64,000 bases of DNA from Dyella solisilvae (lineage in GTDB: Bacteria > Pseudomonadota > Gammaproteobacteria > Xanthomonadales > Rhodanobacteraceae), in NCBI RefSeq assembly GCF_003351225.1, contig NZ_QQSY01000002.1, positions 83,991-147,990 on the forward strand, written 5' to 3'. Under the pieces are notes generated by a model, which saw only the letters and a list, made by a program, of their open reading frames with translations, had not been told where the DNA came from and did not search any database. Both the position numbers and the translations under genes were made by a program. This document shows, piece by piece, positions 17,279 through 26,518 of the stretch (position 1 is the stretch's first letter; each line of letters starts with the position of its first letter).

Positions 17279-18079
17279 ATGAACACCAAGACGTTCGACA
17301 CCGCCGATCCGCTCGTCATTGCCGGCAAGAGCTATGGCTCGCGCCTGCTCACCGGCACCGGCAAGTACAAGGACTTCGACGAAACCCGTCGCGCCACCCA
17401 GGCCGCCGGCGCCGACATCGTCACGCTGGCGATCCGCCGCGTGAATATCGGCCAGGACGCCAGCCAGCCGAACCTGCTCGACGCATTGCCGCCGGAAGAG
17501 TTCACCCTGCTGCCGAACACCGCCGGCTGCTACAACGCCGTCGACGCGGTGCGCACCTGCAAGCTCGCCCGCGAGTTGCTGGACGGCCACAAGCTGGTCA
17601 AGCTCGAAGTGCTCGGCGACCAGCGCACGCTGTTCCCGGACGTGGTGGAAACGCTGAAGGCGGCCGAGACGCTGGTGGCCGACGGCTTCGACGTCATGGT
17701 CTACACCAGCGATGACCCGATACTGGCCAAGCGCCTGGAAGAGATCGGCTGCGTGGCGGTCATGCCGCTGGCGGCGCCGATTGGCTCGGGCCTTGGCATC
17801 CAGAACCGCTACAACCTGCTCGAGATCATCGAGAACGCCAAGGTGCCGATCATCGTCGACGCCGGCGTGGGCACGGCCTCGGATGCCGCCATCGCGATGG
17901 AGCTTGGCTGCGACGGCGTGCTGATGAACACCGCGATCGCCGGCGCCAAGGATCCGGTGCTGATGGCCCATGCCATGAAGCTTGCCATCGAAGCCGGACG
18001 CGCCGCCTTCAAGGCCGGTCGCATCCCGCGCAAGCGTTTTGCGTCTGCGTCCAGCCCGATCGACGGCACGATCGGCTAA
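17279..18079 (+). CDS. thiG: Thiazole synthase ThiG
   Basis: TIM-barrel thiazole phosphate synthase, 266 residues, that joins deoxyxylulose phosphate, dehydroglycine and ThiS thiocarboxylate. Motifs: [13 protein letters not shown], the catalytic-lysine region [28 protein letters not shown], and [19 protein letters not shown]. Start at 17279 gives the normal length; a longer frame from 17165 lies inside thiS. Follows thiS by 58 bases and precedes trmB, a common proteobacterial order. Confidence 0.97.
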   Translation: MNTKTFDTADPLVIAGKSYGSRLLTGTGKYKDFDETRRATQAAGADIVTLAIRRVNIGQDASQPNLLDALPPEEFTLLPNTAGCYNAVDAVRTCKLARELLDGHKLVKLEVLGDQRTLFPDVVETLKAAETLVADGFDVMVYTSDDPILAKRLEEIGCVAVMPLAAPIGSGLGIQNRYNLLEIIENAKVPIIVDAGVGTASDAAIAMELGCDGVLMNTAIAGAKDPVLMAHAMKLAIEAGRAAFKAGRIPRKRFASASSPIDGTIG

Positions 18080-18100
18080 GCACGACCACACACGCTAGCC

Positions 18101-18120
18101 ATCCCCGCCCAGGCGGGGAT
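18101..18120. repeat. REP-like palindrome after thiG
   Basis: ATCCCCGCC and GGCGGGGAT form a perfect 9-base inverted repeat with a two-base centre, followed by CCAGCG. It resembles the widely scattered ATTCC...GGAAT-CCAG elements of Xanthomonadales (see 34441-34460). It may also slow or end thiG transcription. Confidence 0.65.
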
Positions 18121-18264
18121 CCAGCGACTTTCCCGGCGTCCGAGACGCCGGACTCAGGCCATTGCAGGAATGATGCGGGGAGATGCAACATCTCTCAACG
18201 TGCGCGTCATCGCCCTGCCCTCACCCGCCTCGCGGCGGGTGGAATGTACGTTGACGGACTACCC

Positions 18265-18969
18265 ATGAGCCACGACCACGACGACGCCAGCAAGCCCGAA
18301 TACATGCGCCGCATCCGCAGTTTTGTGCTGCGCGAAGGCCGCATGACGCCGGCGCAGCAGCGCGCCTTTGACGATCATTGGGCGCGCTTCGGCATTGATT
18401 ACGCCGGGACCCCGCAAGATTTTGGCGAACGTTTTGGCCGCACCGCGCCCCTGGTGCTCGAGATCGGCTTCGGCAATGGCGAGGCCCTGGCCTGGGCCAG
18501 CGAACACGACCTCGAACGCAACTTTATCGGCGTGGAGGTGCACGGTCCTGGCGTGGGTCGCCTGATGAATGCACTGGCTGCCCGCGACGCGCGGAACGTG
18601 CGCCTCTACAAGCACGACGCGGTCGAGGTGCTCGAGCATGAGATCCCCGAGGGCTCCCTCGCCGAAGCGCGCATCTGGTTCCCCGATCCCTGGCACAAGA
18701 AGCGTCACAACAAACGGCGCATCATCCAGCCAGAATTCGTCGCCCTGCTCGCTTCGCGCATGGCGCCAAACGGCCTGCTGCATCTGGCGACCGACTGGCA
18801 GCCCTACGCCGAGCACATGCTCGACGTGATGGAAGCGGCGCCCGCATGGCGCAACGCCATCGGCGCCGGCCAGTATGCGGAAAAACCCGATTGGCGCATC
18901 GAAACCCATTTCGAACGCCGCGGCCTGAAGCTTGGTCATGGCGTGTGGGATCTGCTCTATAGAACCTGA
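18265..18969 (+). CDS. trmB: tRNA (guanine-N7)-methyltransferase TrmB
   Basis: SAM-dependent enzyme that makes m7G46 in tRNA; 234 residues from the MSHDHDD start. Motifs: [20 protein letters not shown]-binding [25 protein letters not shown], and the active-site [15 protein letters not shown], then [13 protein letters not shown]. An in-frame ATG at 18244 would add seven residues (MYVDGLP); neither start has a convincing ribosome site, so the N-terminus is uncertain. Lies downstream of thiG. Confidence 0.95.
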   Translation: MSHDHDDASKPEYMRRIRSFVLREGRMTPAQQRAFDDHWARFGIDYAGTPQDFGERFGRTAPLVLEIGFGNGEALAWASEHDLERNFIGVEVHGPGVGRLMNALAARDARNVRLYKHDAVEVLEHEIPEGSLAEARIWFPDPWHKKRHNKRRIIQPEFVALLASRMAPNGLLHLATDWQPYAEHMLDVMEAAPAWRNAIGAGQYAEKPDWRIETHFERRGLKLGHGVWDLLYRT

Positions 18970-19029
18970 TCTCCTGGCTACCGCATTCCGGATACCACCG
19001 GAAACGGGCGCCCCCACAGAGGCATGAAT

Positions 19030-19057
19030 GAAGAAGGCCGCGAAAGCGGCCTTCTTC
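19030..19057. terminator. Bidirectional terminator between trmB and fimbrial operon
   Basis: GAAGAAGGCCGC and its exact reverse complement around a GAAA tetraloop, a very stable 12-base stem ending in TTCTTC on either strand. It separates the converging trmB and tip-pilin genes. Confidence 0.9.
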
Positions 19058-19083
19058 ATGTCAGCGTCAAATCCGTCCCGCCA

Positions 19084-20175
19084 TCAGTCGTAGGCCATGG
19101 TGAATGTGACGGACGTATTAGCCTTTCCGGCGCCCACCCTGTCACCTGTCTGGTAATAGCGGGCCTTCAACGGAATGCTGTAGTTGCCACCGACGTTTTG
19201 GTTGTACCCATGGAACGTGATTGGCGTACTCAGAGGCAACGCGGCCGTACCCTTGTTGTCGAGCAACTGGATGCCGACGCCGGTGGCAGTCGAACTTCCG
19301 TCCAGCGCCACGACCGAGTTCGCGCTGTTGACCACGCTGGTCACCGGATCGATCTGGTACTGAATGCTATCCATGCCGGCCGGGCAATCATTCAGGCTGA
19401 TGGAGAACCCCGTAGCGCTCGTGAACGTGTCCGGCCCGGTCATTTCCGAGTTCATGTGCGTGCCCATGGGAACCACCACATCCGGTGTGACGCAGGCGAG
19501 TGACAACGTCTTGACGCTCGTCTGGGTCAGCACCAGCTGAGCTGCGTTGAGGCTGTCGTACCAGACATCGATCGTCGGACTGGTGAATACCTGCGTGCCG
19601 TTTCTGATCGGTCCGATGGCAATCAATTGGACACTAAGGAACGATCTCAAGAGATACGGCTGCGTGCTGTTGGCTGTCCGCCAGTCGGGCTGCCCCACAT
19701 ATGCCCAGGCTTCAGGACTGCCCGTGCTTCCCCAATACCAGGCGCCACGGATGCCCACCCCGGGAAGATTCGGCAATGCGTAGATGTTGGGCATGCCGGA
19801 GGGCTGCAAACCCGGAATGTTCCATTGCCATTTCATATAGAACTGGGCGTCGCAAAGAATGCTCGCCGTCCCCGCGCCGCCCTGCACCCAGCCGGAATCC
19901 CAAAGCACGGAGCCACGGCTAACATTCCTCGGAACGGTGATTTCGGCAGGCAGCGCCACGGTGCTGATCAAGGTGTTGCCCGCCACGAATGAACAGGCGG
20001 CTTGTGTTTCGCGGCCGAAGCCGATCAAACCCATGAGGGCGACAATGAATAAGACCATGCGCCGGATGCGTTTGGCCTTGGGGGCAGATGCTGAGTGCGT
20101 CTCCGCATCCATTGGCGATGGAGCACCCGCGTGCCTCCCCGCCCTGTTATAACCATTGAAAAGTACGATGCTCAT
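19084..20175 (-). CDS. Fimbrial tip-type pilin/adhesin B
   Basis: A 363-residue exported pilin-like protein. A hydrophobic signal region (MVLFIVALMGLIGFGRETQAA) lies about 45 residues in, then a roughly 180-residue N-terminal domain of unknown specificity, then a FimA/FimH-type pilin domain (from TPDVVVPMGTHMNSEMTG) ending in SIPLKARYYQTGDRVGAGKA and VTFTMAYD. This two-domain plan is that of tip adhesins. Start at 20175 is supported by GAGGAG six bases upstream; an internal ATG at 20112 would give a more usual signal peptide length. Last gene of the fimbrial operon and paralogous to the neighbouring pilin A. Confidence 0.85.
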   Translation of the reverse strand: MSIVLFNGYNRAGRHAGAPSPMDAETHSASAPKAKRIRRMVLFIVALMGLIGFGRETQAACSFVAGNTLISTVALPAEITVPRNVSRGSVLWDSGWVQGGAGTASILCDAQFYMKWQWNIPGLQPSGMPNIYALPNLPGVGIRGAWYWGSTGSPEAWAYVGQPDWRTANSTQPYLLRSFLSVQLIAIGPIRNGTQVFTSPTIDVWYDSLNAAQLVLTQTSVKTLSLACVTPDVVVPMGTHMNSEMTGPDTFTSATGFSISLNDCPAGMDSIQYQIDPVTSVVNSANSVVALDGSSTATGVGIQLLDNKGTAALPLSTPITFHGYNQNVGGNYSIPLKARYYQTGDRVGAGKANTSVTFTMAYD

Positions 20176-20198
20176 GGCGCTCCTCAGCCTCAATGACC

Positions 20199-20220
20199 CA
20201 TGGCATCGATCGATGCCATG
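20199..20220. repeat. Perfect 22-base palindrome before tip pilin B
   Basis: CATGGCATCGA followed by its exact reverse complement, ending about 24 bases before the pilin B start and next to its ribosome site. It could fold in the intercistronic mRNA or bind a dimeric protein. Confidence 0.75.
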
Positions 20221-20251
20221 ACCGACTTCCTGTCACGTTTTGTGCGAACCG

Positions 20252-20404
20252 GAGGGGTGTACTGGTCCGGTATTGCACATCCTCGGTGTCGCCCCAGCGC
20301 ACCACGAGCGCACCGCTGGCCTGTTGTCCCGGACAAGGAATTTCGAACCCTGCCCCTATCCTTCTGCCGCCCACTCCGGGGATCACTGCGTCAGCTGGCA
20401 AAGC
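20252..20404 (-). pseudogene. Decayed 3' fragment of a second fimbrial usher gene
   Basis: Between tip pilins A and B the minus strand keeps pieces of an usher C-terminus spread over two frames. One frame reads LPADAVIPGVGGRRIGA, the next GQGSKFLVRDN, then the first again GALVVRWGDTEDVQYRT. The intact usher of this operon reads VPFGAQVLDPEGREIGA, GQGGQLFVRG and GELTVRWGDEEARQCRV in the same order. Two small indels therefore separate recognisable blocks. Codons differ widely from the intact copy, so it is not a recent duplicate. I infer an ancestral usher-pilin duplication, or an old fusion, after which most of the second usher was deleted. Confidence 0.72.
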
Positions 20405-20459
20405 TCTTTGGTCTCGAGCCCGACCGTCCGTACGGGCGCCCACGCCAATCAGAGCTGCG

Positions 20460-21572
20460 TCATTCGTAGATCATGGTGAAGGTCATTGATGTGTTGGCTG
20501 GCCCGACGCCGACGCTGCTTCCGGTTTGGTAGTAGCGGGCCTTCAGCGGAATGCTGTAGCTCCCACCCGCATGCGGATCGTAACCTTCGAAATTCACAGC
20601 TCGCCCCAAGGGAAAGCTAGTCGTGCCTGAACCATCGAGGAGCTGGACGCCCACACCTGTAGCCGAGGAGCTGCCGTCGAGCGCGACCACGGATTGCGTC
20701 GCGTCAAGTACCGTTGTCGCGGCATCGATGCGGTAAGCGATGCTCGTCATGCCTGCCGGACAGTTGTTGAGATCAATCTGAAAGCGAACCGCCGCGGTCG
20801 TGTATCCCTCGCCCATGAATTCCGATTGCATGTGTTTGCCTAGCCGAACCACGACATTCGGCGTCGTGCACGCCCGCGGAACGATGGCCGCGGACGTAAT
20901 GACCAGCGAATCCCGGACGACCCCTGGAAGGTCCAGCGCCATGGCGCCGTCGGTGGTCACTCCCAGGGTTGCTTGCGCGATTTCGCCATCAAACATTCCT
21001 GTCGTCGTAACGGCATCCGTCTTGACGACCGCAACCGCGAACTTCCCTCCCAGCCTCACGACCCCGTGTGAGCCCGACTGGTTCGTGCACCCCCAACCAA
21101 CCCAGGGAATGGGCCTGGTTCCGCCGTCCGGCGTCAGCACGTCTTTCCAACCCAAATAGCCGCAACCACCAGCCAAGGCATTGAACGCAATGGCGATACC
21201 GATGCCTGGCACGTTGGTTTGATATACCTTGTATGCCGTGGCCCCATTACCCGGAGTCGTGCCATATGACACGGGACTGAGAGTTCCGCCACTCAGAGTC
21301 GGCAAGGCGTAACTGCCCACAGTCTCCAAGTCAAAGTCACACGTAAAAGAACCAATGTCGCTCGACATCGTCCACGGAACCAGGGTCGCACCGACAGGAG
21401 CATCGCGAGGAACGGCAACAGTGGATGGCAAGGTCACGATGGTTGTTACGCCACCACCAGAACAATGGCTCGCGGCAGCCCACGCCGACTTCGCCCCACC
21501 CAGGAAAAATGCGAAAGCCAGGAGGGAAATCAGAAGAGAACGGCACACTAGTTTGCTTTCACGAAAACGCAT
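20460..21572 (-). CDS. Fimbrial tip-type pilin/adhesin A
   Basis: A 370-residue exported protein starting MRFRESKLVCRSLL with a signal peptide ending near AKSAWA. A roughly 200-residue N-terminal domain with several cysteines (SHCSGGG, SFTCDFD, GGCGYLGW) is likely the adhesive or tip domain. A C-terminal pilin domain runs from CTTPNVVVRLGKHMQSEFMG to SIPLKARYYQTGSSVGVG and MTFTMIYE. It follows the usher stop by 50 bases. Closely similar C-terminal pilin halves in A and B point to duplication, while the N-terminal halves have diverged, perhaps for different receptors. Confidence 0.87.
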   Translation of the reverse strand: MRFRESKLVCRSLLISLLAFAFFLGGAKSAWAAASHCSGGGVTTIVTLPSTVAVPRDAPVGATLVPWTMSSDIGSFTCDFDLETVGSYALPTLSGGTLSPVSYGTTPGNGATAYKVYQTNVPGIGIAIAFNALAGGCGYLGWKDVLTPDGGTRPIPWVGWGCTNQSGSHGVVRLGGKFAVAVVKTDAVTTTGMFDGEIAQATLGVTTDGAMALDLPGVVRDSLVITSAAIVPRACTTPNVVVRLGKHMQSEFMGEGYTTAAVRFQIDLNNCPAGMTSIAYRIDAATTVLDATQSVVALDGSSSATGVGVQLLDGSGTTSFPLGRAVNFEGYDPHAGGSYSIPLKARYYQTGSSVGVGPANTSMTFTMIYE

Positions 21573-21622
21573 ATGACCCGACCTGGTCCCGTTATGGGCT
21601 CGCCTGAGCCCATGAGACGACC

Positions 21623-24475
21623 TCAACGACACACCGCATCCATGCTTTCAACGGTTAACGACTTCTCACCCTTATCGCGTTCCGGCAACTGGTAATTCAC
21701 CCGACACTGGCGCGCCTCCTCGTCCCCCCAACGCACCGTCAGCTCGCCTCCCCGCTCACCACCGCGCACGAACAGCTGACCGCCCTGGCCGACCGCACCT
21801 ATTTCCCGGCCCTCTGGATCGAGCACTTGCGCACCAAATGGGACTCCCTCCCCATCAACCCTTGAAACTCGGATGAGCACCGCCCGGCCGCTGGACGTCT
21901 CAAACTTGAGAGGAACGACCGCACCCGCGCGGGGCGCCGTCTGCAGGCGCGTCGTCTGCAATTCCACGTCGTTCGACGTGCCGGTGGGATCAAGCGTGAC
22001 GTCATTCAGCCGATAGGGGGTGAGGTTGGCGGCGATTGCGTAGCCACGCGCATCAACCTTCGCCTGACCACTGCTCGATACGCGAGCTCCCTTGGCATCG
22101 CGAGCTTCGACCACACCGATGGCGCCATTGAGATCCAGCTGCGGCGACAACGTAAGTCCGCCGGGATGCGCCACGAGGCCACCGGAAGCGCTTATCGAAG
22201 CCTGCTGGTAATGACCTGAGTAGGAGTACCCGGCATTGAGGTTGGTGCGTGGCCCCTGCCAACTCAGCGTGCCGCTCGCGGTACTCCGGCTGCCGGCGCC
22301 GCTTTGATCGGTGTAGGACGCGTTGGCGCCGTAGTTGAACTGACTGTCCTTACCAAACGTCCCCGTCACACCCACGCGATCGTTGTTTCCCAAGGCATCA
22401 TCGTAAGTCGCGGAGAACTGCAACATCGGCGCCCGGCGCGATGACGGACCGCCCAGCGGCACCGAGAGGTTGATGCCGAACTGACTGTCGTAGTGCGATC
22501 CGTTGTACATCGGACCGGTCGTGTACGTGCGGCCAGCCGTGATGCCGAAGTTAACGCGCCGATAGGAGTTGCTGTAGCCAAGCTGGTACGTCGTAGCGCT
22601 CGGCATCCCGTTCCAGTACGAATTTCGCGATCCGTTGAAGTAAAGCTGCCCGTACCTGTTACCGAAATTTTGACTGACGGTGACATTGAGGCGCTCCCTC
22701 GCCCGCATCATGTGCACCGTATCAAGGCGACCGGCTTGCTGCGATTCCAGCATGTCCTGCGTGACGACTGCATCGGCCAGCGACAAGAAATTGCCATTGG
22801 AATAGCGGTACGACGCAAGCGCGAACGTGGTTCCTGAGCTTTGGATGGCCTTGGAGTACGAGAAGCGGGTGCTATATCCGGACAAGGATTCCGTGCCCTG
22901 GAACGAGGTTCGCGATCGCGTGACATCCAGCGCAAAGGCCCCGACAGGCGTGTTGACCGCGGCGCCGCCAAGGTACGCGTGATAGAGATTGAGATAGGTC
23001 GACTGCACGCCACCGTACAGCGTCATCCAGTTGTTGATGCCACGCTGATACGTCCCCTCCACGAAGTAAGGCTTGTCATGGCGAAGCGCTGTGTTATGCA
23101 CCTGGCCATCGGTGATCGACCAACGACCGATGCCCGGCCTCAGCAGCATCGGCACGGCCGAATAGGGTACGAGGAAGCTGCGAACACTGCCGTCCGCTTC
23201 AAACACCGTGACGGTGAGGTCGCCGCCGTAGCCAGTGGCGTAAAGGTCGTCGATGACAAAGGATCCCGGCGCCACCGTGGCCTGGTACAGCAAATTGCCG
23301 TTCTGTCGCACTTCCACGCGCGCCTGTGTATTGGCCGTGCCACGCACTACCGGCGCATAGCCCTGCTGGGAATCGGGCAACATGCGGTCATCGCTGTACA
23401 TCGTGATGCCTCGAAAGGGCGTGGTGTCAAACACAATGCCCTGCGTGTAGCCGTCGCCAATGGTGAGCTGTGCCTTCCACAACGTGATGTCGTGGGTGGC
23501 GGTGGTGTTGATGTTGGTCCAACGCGTACGTGCCGCTCGCTGGTCCCATTGCCCCGTTTCCTGGCTGCGAAGACGCCATCCCTTGACGTTCATGCCGAGG
23601 TTAAGGCCGAGAAAGGCGCTGATGTCATGACTGCTGTATCCGCCGGATGGCGCTGAAACAAAGGTTCCGCGCTGCACAGGCACATACCTGCCGTCGGCCG
23701 TCAGCATGTAGTTGCCCATGCTGTCCGCCACGTAACTGCCACCGGGACCCGCCAGGTAGTACTGCGCGCCTTGCACCTGGACCCGGCTTCCATCGTAAGC
23801 GATGGCGGAGCCACCATTCGTCAGGCGGACTCCACCGTAGCTCTGATCAAGCGAATACGCGTTGAAGCTGTAACCCATCAAGAAGGCGGATTCGCCGTGG
23901 TCCCATAGATCCTGGCTCACATAGCCACGCGCATGGCGCAACATTGCCTCCTGAGGGATGGAGACATCGAGCCGCAGGTCGCCCACGTCCATCCTGACCA
24001 TGGCGTCGGGACTGATCTGATTGATGGTGATGCAAGCGCTCTGCGCGTTGACAACCCCGGGGTCCAACCGGCCCGTTTCAACGCCCATCTGCAGCAGCGT
24101 GGCGTAGTCGAAGCAGGGATATGCATCGTTGCTGTTTTGGGTGGCGCGGAACTCAATGTCCTTGCGCGCCACGCGGCCATCATTGACGAAAATATCGACG
24201 TTGTAGTGGCCAGGCAGAACGGGGTTGCCCCTTTCAAAACGTGACACGTCGATTGTCTGGCTTGCACCGGTGAATGCGGTGCTGAACTCCACGACCGCGG
24301 CGCCAGATGCAGGTTCCAACGCCGGACCGACCAACGAAGAAGCAGCCCGCACGGCGACCGGCGCCGTACCCAGCGCCACCATCACAAATCGCGCCAGGGC
24401 GTGGACGCGAGGCAATGACGAGCGTCGAACGCCCACTTGATAGGCGCGTGCTTGCTTGTCGCGGATCGCATTCAT
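21623..24475 (-). CDS. Fimbrial outer-membrane usher
   Basis: Outer-membrane usher of the FimD/PapC family, 950 residues from MNAIRDKQ, normal for the family. It has a long N-terminal signal region, an N-terminal chaperone-binding domain (VEFSTAFTGASQTIDVSRFE, GHYNVDIFVN), a 24-strand pore with plug domain (GTANTQARVEVRQNGNLLYQ, PGSFVIDDLYATGYGGDL), and C-terminal domains ending GQGGQLFVRGG, ELTVRWGDEEARQCRVNY. An ATG at 24526 would add 17 residues; AAGAAGAG upstream of 24475 favours the shorter form. It sits between chaperone and tip pilins as in classical chaperone-usher operons. Confidence 0.95.
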   Translation of the reverse strand: MNAIRDKQARAYQVGVRRSSLPRVHALARFVMVALGTAPVAVRAASSLVGPALEPASGAAVVEFSTAFTGASQTIDVSRFERGNPVLPGHYNVDIFVNDGRVARKDIEFRATQNSNDAYPCFDYATLLQMGVETGRLDPGVVNAQSACITINQISPDAMVRMDVGDLRLDVSIPQEAMLRHARGYVSQDLWDHGESAFLMGYSFNAYSLDQSYGGVRLTNGGSAIAYDGSRVQVQGAQYYLAGPGGSYVADSMGNYMLTADGRYVPVQRGTFVSAPSGGYSSHDISAFLGLNLGMNVKGWRLRSQETGQWDQRAARTRWTNINTTATHDITLWKAQLTIGDGYTQGIVFDTTPFRGITMYSDDRMLPDSQQGYAPVVRGTANTQARVEVRQNGNLLYQATVAPGSFVIDDLYATGYGGDLTVTVFEADGSVRSFLVPYSAVPMLLRPGIGRWSITDGQVHNTALRHDKPYFVEGTYQRGINNWMTLYGGVQSTYLNLYHAYLGGAAVNTPVGAFALDVTRSRTSFQGTESLSGYSTRFSYSKAIQSSGTTFALASYRYSNGNFLSLADAVVTQDMLESQQAGRLDTVHMMRARERLNVTVSQNFGNRYGQLYFNGSRNSYWNGMPSATTYQLGYSNSYRRVNFGITAGRTYTTGPMYNGSHYDSQFGINLSVPLGGPSSRRAPMLQFSATYDDALGNNDRVGVTGTFGKDSQFNYGANASYTDQSGAGSRSTASGTLSWQGPRTNLNAGYSYSGHYQQASISASGGLVAHPGGLTLSPQLDLNGAIGVVEARDAKGARVSSSGQAKVDARGYAIAANLTPYRLNDVTLDPTGTSNDVELQTTRLQTAPRAGAVVPLKFETSSGRAVLIRVSRVDGEGVPFGAQVLDPEGREIGAVGQGGQLFVRGGERGGELTVRWGDEEARQCRVNYQLPERDKGEKSLTVESMDAVCR

Positions 24476-24654
24476 CAGTGTCACTGCTCTTCTTTGGGCA
24501 AACAGCTCCTGTCCGGACACGCGCATCGCGAACCCGGAAAGAGTCTTGTTGGACGGAAGCCCCTAGCTGGCGGGCTTCAAAGAACGACGTGAGTCAATTG
24601 AAATTTGACCTTTCAAACAGCGCAGGCCAACGCGGCCCACTTCTACTCCAGGCA

Positions 24655-25392
24655 TCAGCGCGTGAGACTGACCTCGCGCGGGTTGAATCCCCCGAAGTCG
24701 TTGATCACCGTAACGACCAGCTTGCCGCTGGCATCAGGCGATCCCGCCACGGGAAAGGTTCCCTTACCCTTGGCGGGGCACATGCCGCCTTTGTTGACCG
24801 CCTGCAACGGCTGCGCGCCCTTGAAGGACATATCGCTGAAGGACACGTTGAACGCCGTGTCATTCGTGCATTCCACTGTGTAGCCCTTGGGACCGGGCAC
24901 GAGACGCCATGTGACCTGGTCGGGCGCTGAGTCGGACGACCCTTGAAGACCCTTAGGGCGATAGAACAACTTCAAGCGCGACCTCACGGCGAGCTGCATG
25001 TAGTTATCCCCAGCGTCGCTGCCGGCCTTGGGCTTGGGCGGAATTTCGAGGACGTTGAGCCAGAAGACCGACTCGCGATCCTGAGGCAAGCTGTTGGCCC
25101 CGGTGAACATGATGCGGAGCGTCTGGCCCTTGCCGGGATCGACGCGCGCCATAGGCGGCGTGATGAGAAACGGCGCCTTGCTGGATTCGGCGCGCTCGCT
25201 CGCATCGCCGCTATCCACCCAGGCCTGGATGAGGCGAGCCTCTTTGCCGTCATTGACCAAGCTTAGCGATACCTCGCGCTGATCGGCGGGATACACCACG
25301 CGCGTACCATTGATGGTCACGCCAGCATTAGCCGAGCTGAGGCTCGCAGCAATAGCTGTCATGGCGCCCACGGCGCGGCTGAAGGCTTTCAT
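24655..25392 (-). CDS. Periplasmic fimbrial chaperone (PapD/FimC family)
   Basis: Periplasmic pilus chaperone of 245 residues with signal peptide (MKAFSRAVGAMTAIAASLSSANA). Two Ig-like domains: the first has GTRVVYPADQREVSLSLVN, FLITPPMARVDPGKGQTLRI and ESVFWLNVLEIP, the conserved G1-strand region used in donor-strand complementation; the second contains two cysteines (VECTND, GGMCPAK) that could form a disulfide. The start at 25392 places the signal peptide correctly. It stands between pilin and usher, 180 bases before the usher start. Confidence 0.95.
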   Translation of the reverse strand: MKAFSRAVGAMTAIAASLSSANAGVTINGTRVVYPADQREVSLSLVNDGKEARLIQAWVDSGDASERAESSKAPFLITPPMARVDPGKGQTLRIMFTGANSLPQDRESVFWLNVLEIPPKPKAGSDAGDNYMQLAVRSRLKLFYRPKGLQGSSDSAPDQVTWRLVPGPKGYTVECTNDTAFNVSFSDMSFKGAQPLQAVNKGGMCPAKGKGTFPVAGSPDASGKLVVTVINDFGGFNPREVSLTR

Positions 25393-25486
25393 TGCACTGC
25401 TCTCGGAGCTTGTAAGTAACGGAGTCCACCCAGTAGTCCGACAAGGCCGGCGCACCAGCCTTGCCGCTAACGCGCGCGCAGACCAA

Positions 25487-26086
25487 TCAGTTGTACTGCA
25501 TCGAATAGGTCAGGTAGGTGTTGACTTCGCCGGGGGTGGCTGCGCCGCCGACAGCGAGGTATTGGGCGACGTAGTTCAGTGTAGCGCTACGGGTTGGGTT
25601 GATTTTCGCAGCCGGTTGGTTGTTCTCGTCGATTAGAGTCTTTCCGGGGAGCACATTGCCGTCAGTGGCCAACTTGATCGGCAGCATGTTTTCAGGATTG
25701 ACGAGACGTACTTCCACATTGGTCGCGCCGCTAGCGGCCTGGTTGATGAGCGCACCAGTCTCCGTGTCAAGCGGGGTTTGCGTGCTCTCGATCCATAGGG
25801 CGGCGGTCTTTCCCGCCGTGCAGTTGGGGCCTGCGAGGTTGAGTGAGAAGTTGGTATCGCCGGCAGTCATGCCGCTCTCGGACAAAGAAGAGCTGCTCAC
25901 TGTCGGAAGAGCCACGGCAATGTTTTTGGTGCCAGTCGCGGCTCCACCACCGGTTACTACGCACGTGGTGTCTGTAATAAGGCCTGTGAAGGTAATGGTT
26001 CCGTCCTCGGCACTAGCGACCACCGGGGCAAGCGTCACGAAGCCGAGCACGGCAACCATGGCAGTTTGGATGAGCGTCTTCTTCAT
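25487..26086 (-). CDS. Major fimbrial subunit (type 1-like pilin)
   Basis: A 199-residue pilin beginning MKKTLIQTAMVAVLGFV with cleavage near VVASA. The mature part has the usual pilin cysteine pair (DTTCVV and GPNCTAG), a beta-rich body, and the C-terminal penultimate aromatic motif (YLTYSMQYN) recognised by chaperone and usher. First gene of the operon, preceded by AAAGG near the start. The region upstream is relatively AT-rich and should hold the operon promoter. Confidence 0.93.
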   Translation of the reverse strand: MKKTLIQTAMVAVLGFVTLAPVVASAEDGTITFTGLITDTTCVVTGGGAATGTKNIAVALPTVSSSSLSESGMTAGDTNFSLNLAGPNCTAGKTAALWIESTQTPLDTETGALINQAASGATNVEVRLVNPENMLPIKLATDGNVLPGKTLIDENNQPAAKINPTRSATLNYVAQYLAVGGAATPGEVNTYLTYSMQYN

Positions 26087-26147
26087 AACCTTTGTTGATC
26101 CTTCACATAAGTAATGGGGCAGTGGATTCGCAGACGAGCCAAACGAG

Positions 26148-26173
26148 GGAAGTCCGAAATTTGCCGGACTTCC
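26148..26173 (-). promoter_or_regulatory. Inverted repeat in the fimbrial operon leader
   Basis: GGAAGTCCG and CGGACTTCC, perfect 9-base arms around eight bases, 62 bases upstream of the major pilin start. It could be an mRNA leader hairpin or an operator. The rest of the 26087-26518 gap between the divergent fimbrial and SLC13 genes shows no gene and no fim-switch-like invertible pair that I could recognise. Confidence 0.5.
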
Positions 26174-26518
26174 ATGTCGACATCGTGGGGTTCTCTTCCT
26201 GGCGGCCCCGAGCGGGCTACGTCGCCATTTCGCGGTCGCTACCACGAAACATGGCCATTGTTCATTGATTGGCCAACGGGTTCTTTAGGACGAATCTGAG
26301 ATATGCGTTTGATTTCGAAGCACCCAGGGCTTTTGTGCGCTCGCGCAGGGGTACCGGCAGCCGGCCCGAGTTCACGCCCTGCGGGCTGCCGCGCTTATAC
26401 TCGGCGCATCTCAATGAGCATCGTGCCGCCGCGTGAGTGAGCCTTCGCGCCATCCCATCTCATGCCTCCCTCCCGGGGCAGCCCTGACACCAGGTGCAAG
26501 CGAAGGAGACGCCTGCTA

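Noticed and set aside
20193..20489. Plus-strand small open frames across the pilin A-B gap
   Set aside because: No ribosome site or family match; the minus strand of the same interval aligns with an usher C-terminus, which explains the sequence better.
26087..26518. Invertible fim-switch-like promoter upstream of the pilin operon
   Set aside because: Only one short inverted repeat (26148-26173) with an eight-base centre is seen; no recombinase gene is nearby and no pair of repeats flanks a promoter.
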